Assembly: GCA_030278955.1 (NCBI GenBank) | Contig: JAOANR010000005.1 | Location: forward strand, 32,169,849-32,233,848 | Length of the DNA: 64,000 nt | Source: Hygrophila difformis | Taxonomy: Eukaryota; Streptophyta; Magnoliopsida; Lamiales; Acanthaceae | Direction of reading: 5' to 3' | Shown here: piece after piece, positions 63,093 to 64,000 of the stretch | Layout: each line of letters begins with the position of its first letter | Position numbering within the stretch: position 1 is the stretch's first letter | The notes under the pieces: model-generated | What the model saw: only the letters and a program-made list of their open reading frames with translations | What the model was told of the DNA's origin: nothing | Database searches by the model: none | Program-made: the position numbers and the translations under genes

Positions 63093-64000
63093 TCATTCTT
63101 TCGGCTCTCGCGGTTGAGTTGAGGGCCCAACATCGTCTGTTGGTGGAGGTGGCGGCTTCGGAAGCTGTTGAATGAGTGCTTGCATCACCATTTCCATCAT
63201 CTTGCGTTGACGTTCTTCACTCTCCATCATCATCATCCGTTGCCTCTCTTCGCTTTCCAGCCTTTCTCTGTAGTGCCTTTCTTCTCTTTCCAACAGGAGT
63301 AGTCTGAATTCATCTTCTCTTCTCCTCTGTTCGGCTCTTTCTTCCTCCTTCCTCTTATCTCTCTCTTCTTTGATTCTCCTATCATCTTCCCTCCCCCGAA
63401 TGATAACATCTGCCAACTGCTTAACACTTTCTATCATGGTTTTGTTCATTGAGCTCACAAGCTCGACTACATTTGAGTTAGCAGGATGTTGGGACACGTT
63501 CTTGCTTGGATGAGGGACTTGGGAGGGCTGAGCTTGCTGCTGAGGGGCTTGACCCGGTGGTGATGAAGGAATTTGGCTTGGACTCGGTTCTGTTGGCTCA
63601 TGTTGATGCTCTTCCACTTGTGTTGAAGGTCCCGCCTCAGTACGGGCCCTTCTTCTTCTTTTAGGAGCAGGGGGAGGCATTGGATCTCTTTGTTGAATTG
63701 ATGGTGCTTTTTCACCGGATATGAACGAAAATTGCACATTCGAGTCAGCCGGGAATGGAGGAAGTGCGTACGTGATCCTTTCTCTATTTGGCATGGATGG
63801 GACTCGGATAGGAGGATTCAGAATGACCAAGGCATCAGTGTCAAATTCTCCCATGTCTACCCCTTGAGCTGTGCAGATTCTTCTAATAAGATTCGGGTAG
63901 CAGAGAGCATTCCTTTTCTCGATGCGTGTAGTCATGACTCTGAAGATATGTTCCCCGATATTCAGTTTTCGCCCATGCCACAGCTTTGCAAATCCCATCA
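63093..64000 (-). CDS. Athila-type third-frame protein, C-terminal part (partial)
   Basis: The frame is open to the window edge, so the N-terminus is missing; the stop is TGA at 63093-63095. The first 100 residues (AKLWHGRKLNIGEHIF, KRNALCYPNLIRRICTAQGV) resemble the C-terminal part of proteins labelled putative plant transposon protein that follow gag-pol in Athila-like elements. A basic segment PKRRRRAR (possible nuclear signal) and a Pro/Gln/Ser-rich linker come next. The final 110 residues form a highly charged helix (REDDRRIKEERDKRKEEERA and repeats of ESEERQR), likely a coiled coil, ending PPPPTDDVGPSTQP. Function is unknown. Confidence 0.7.
   Translation of the reverse strand, partial: MGFAKLWHGRKLNIGEHIFRVMTTRIEKRNALCYPNLIRRICTAQGVDMGEFDTDALVILNPPIRVPSMPNRERITYALPPFPADSNVQFSFISGEKAPSIQQRDPMPPPAPKRRRRARTEAGPSTQVEEHQHEPTEPSPSQIPSSPPGQAPQQQAQPSQVPHPSKNVSQHPANSNVVELVSSMNKTMIESVKQLADVIIRGREDDRRIKEERDKRKEEERAEQRRREDEFRLLLLEREERHYRERLESEERQRMMMMESEERQRKMMEMVMQALIQQLPKPPPPPTDDVGPSTQPREPKE

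Larger units (their letters stand above)
57043..64000 (-). mobile_element. Athila-2: Athila-like element, partial, runs off window
   Basis: It is on the minus strand. From right to left: a protein-coding frame (from 64000 to 63093), a long non-coding 3' region, a purine tract at 61445-61455, and a long 3' LTR ending at the Copia-2 breakpoint. The gag-pol part, if any, and the 5' LTR are outside the window. A target duplication of GGTAC is predicted at the far end. Confidence 0.75.

Overview
The window is nuclear DNA from a flowering plant, most likely a eudicot. It is AT-rich intergenic sequence packed with LTR retrotransposons that use plant-type primer binding sites (initiator-Met and Asp tRNA). 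It also holds Stowaway-like MITEs, LINE remnants, a probable Helitron end and only one convincing host gene. That gene (41155-43852, minus strand) has two coding exons and encodes a SANT-domain protein of about 860 residues with an unusual array of DLN (EAR-type) repression motifs. All other long open frames belong to mobile elements.

Layout. (1) 282-17958: a 259-bp MITE was split by a Tekay-type Ty3 element (Tekay-A, 341-17753, target duplication TCTAC). The left LTR of Tekay-A was in turn split by a complete younger Tekay (Tekay-B, 1162-12600, duplication ATCTT). A second MITE of the same family sits in the leader of Tekay-B. (2) 18129-18841: a Helitron-like 3' end followed by a long, diverged foldback. 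(3) 19275-40480: three elements inside one another. An old Copia element (Copia-1, duplication TAGAC) holds a SIRE-like Copia element with a gag frame only (22985-39681, duplication CATAT). The left LTR of that element holds a very young Athila element (23211-35411, duplication CCGGG) with one uninterrupted gag-pol frame and a separate third frame. A 500-N assembly gap lies in the SIRE interior. (4) 40508-46000: a MITE, the SANT gene, its probable 5'-UTR intron and its promoter. (5) 46565-51195: a gag-only LTR element (TR-GAG type, duplication AGTGT) whose left LTR carries a truncated LINE with an 18-bp duplication. (6) 51243-52139: a LINE 3' end on the minus strand. (7) 52510-57042: Copia-2, cut by an Athila-like element (Athila-2) on the minus strand that fills 57043-64000 and runs off the window.

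The nesting order agrees with LTR divergence counted by eye: Copia-1 about 4%, SIRE about 3%, Athila-1 about 0.2%; Tekay-A about 1.8%, Tekay-B about 0.4%. Athila-1 is the only element here that looks coding-competent.

The most unusual signal is in the long LTR of Athila-2. Two clusters, with about 28 copies of the 10-mer TACGRCGCTA in both orientations, are arranged as nested palindromes on either side of a minus-strand TATA box. Other points of interest are a coiled-coil frame ahead of gag in Tekay-B, a second polypurine-tract-like box in Athila-1, and the GGCGGCC-rich 3' half of the gag-only element.
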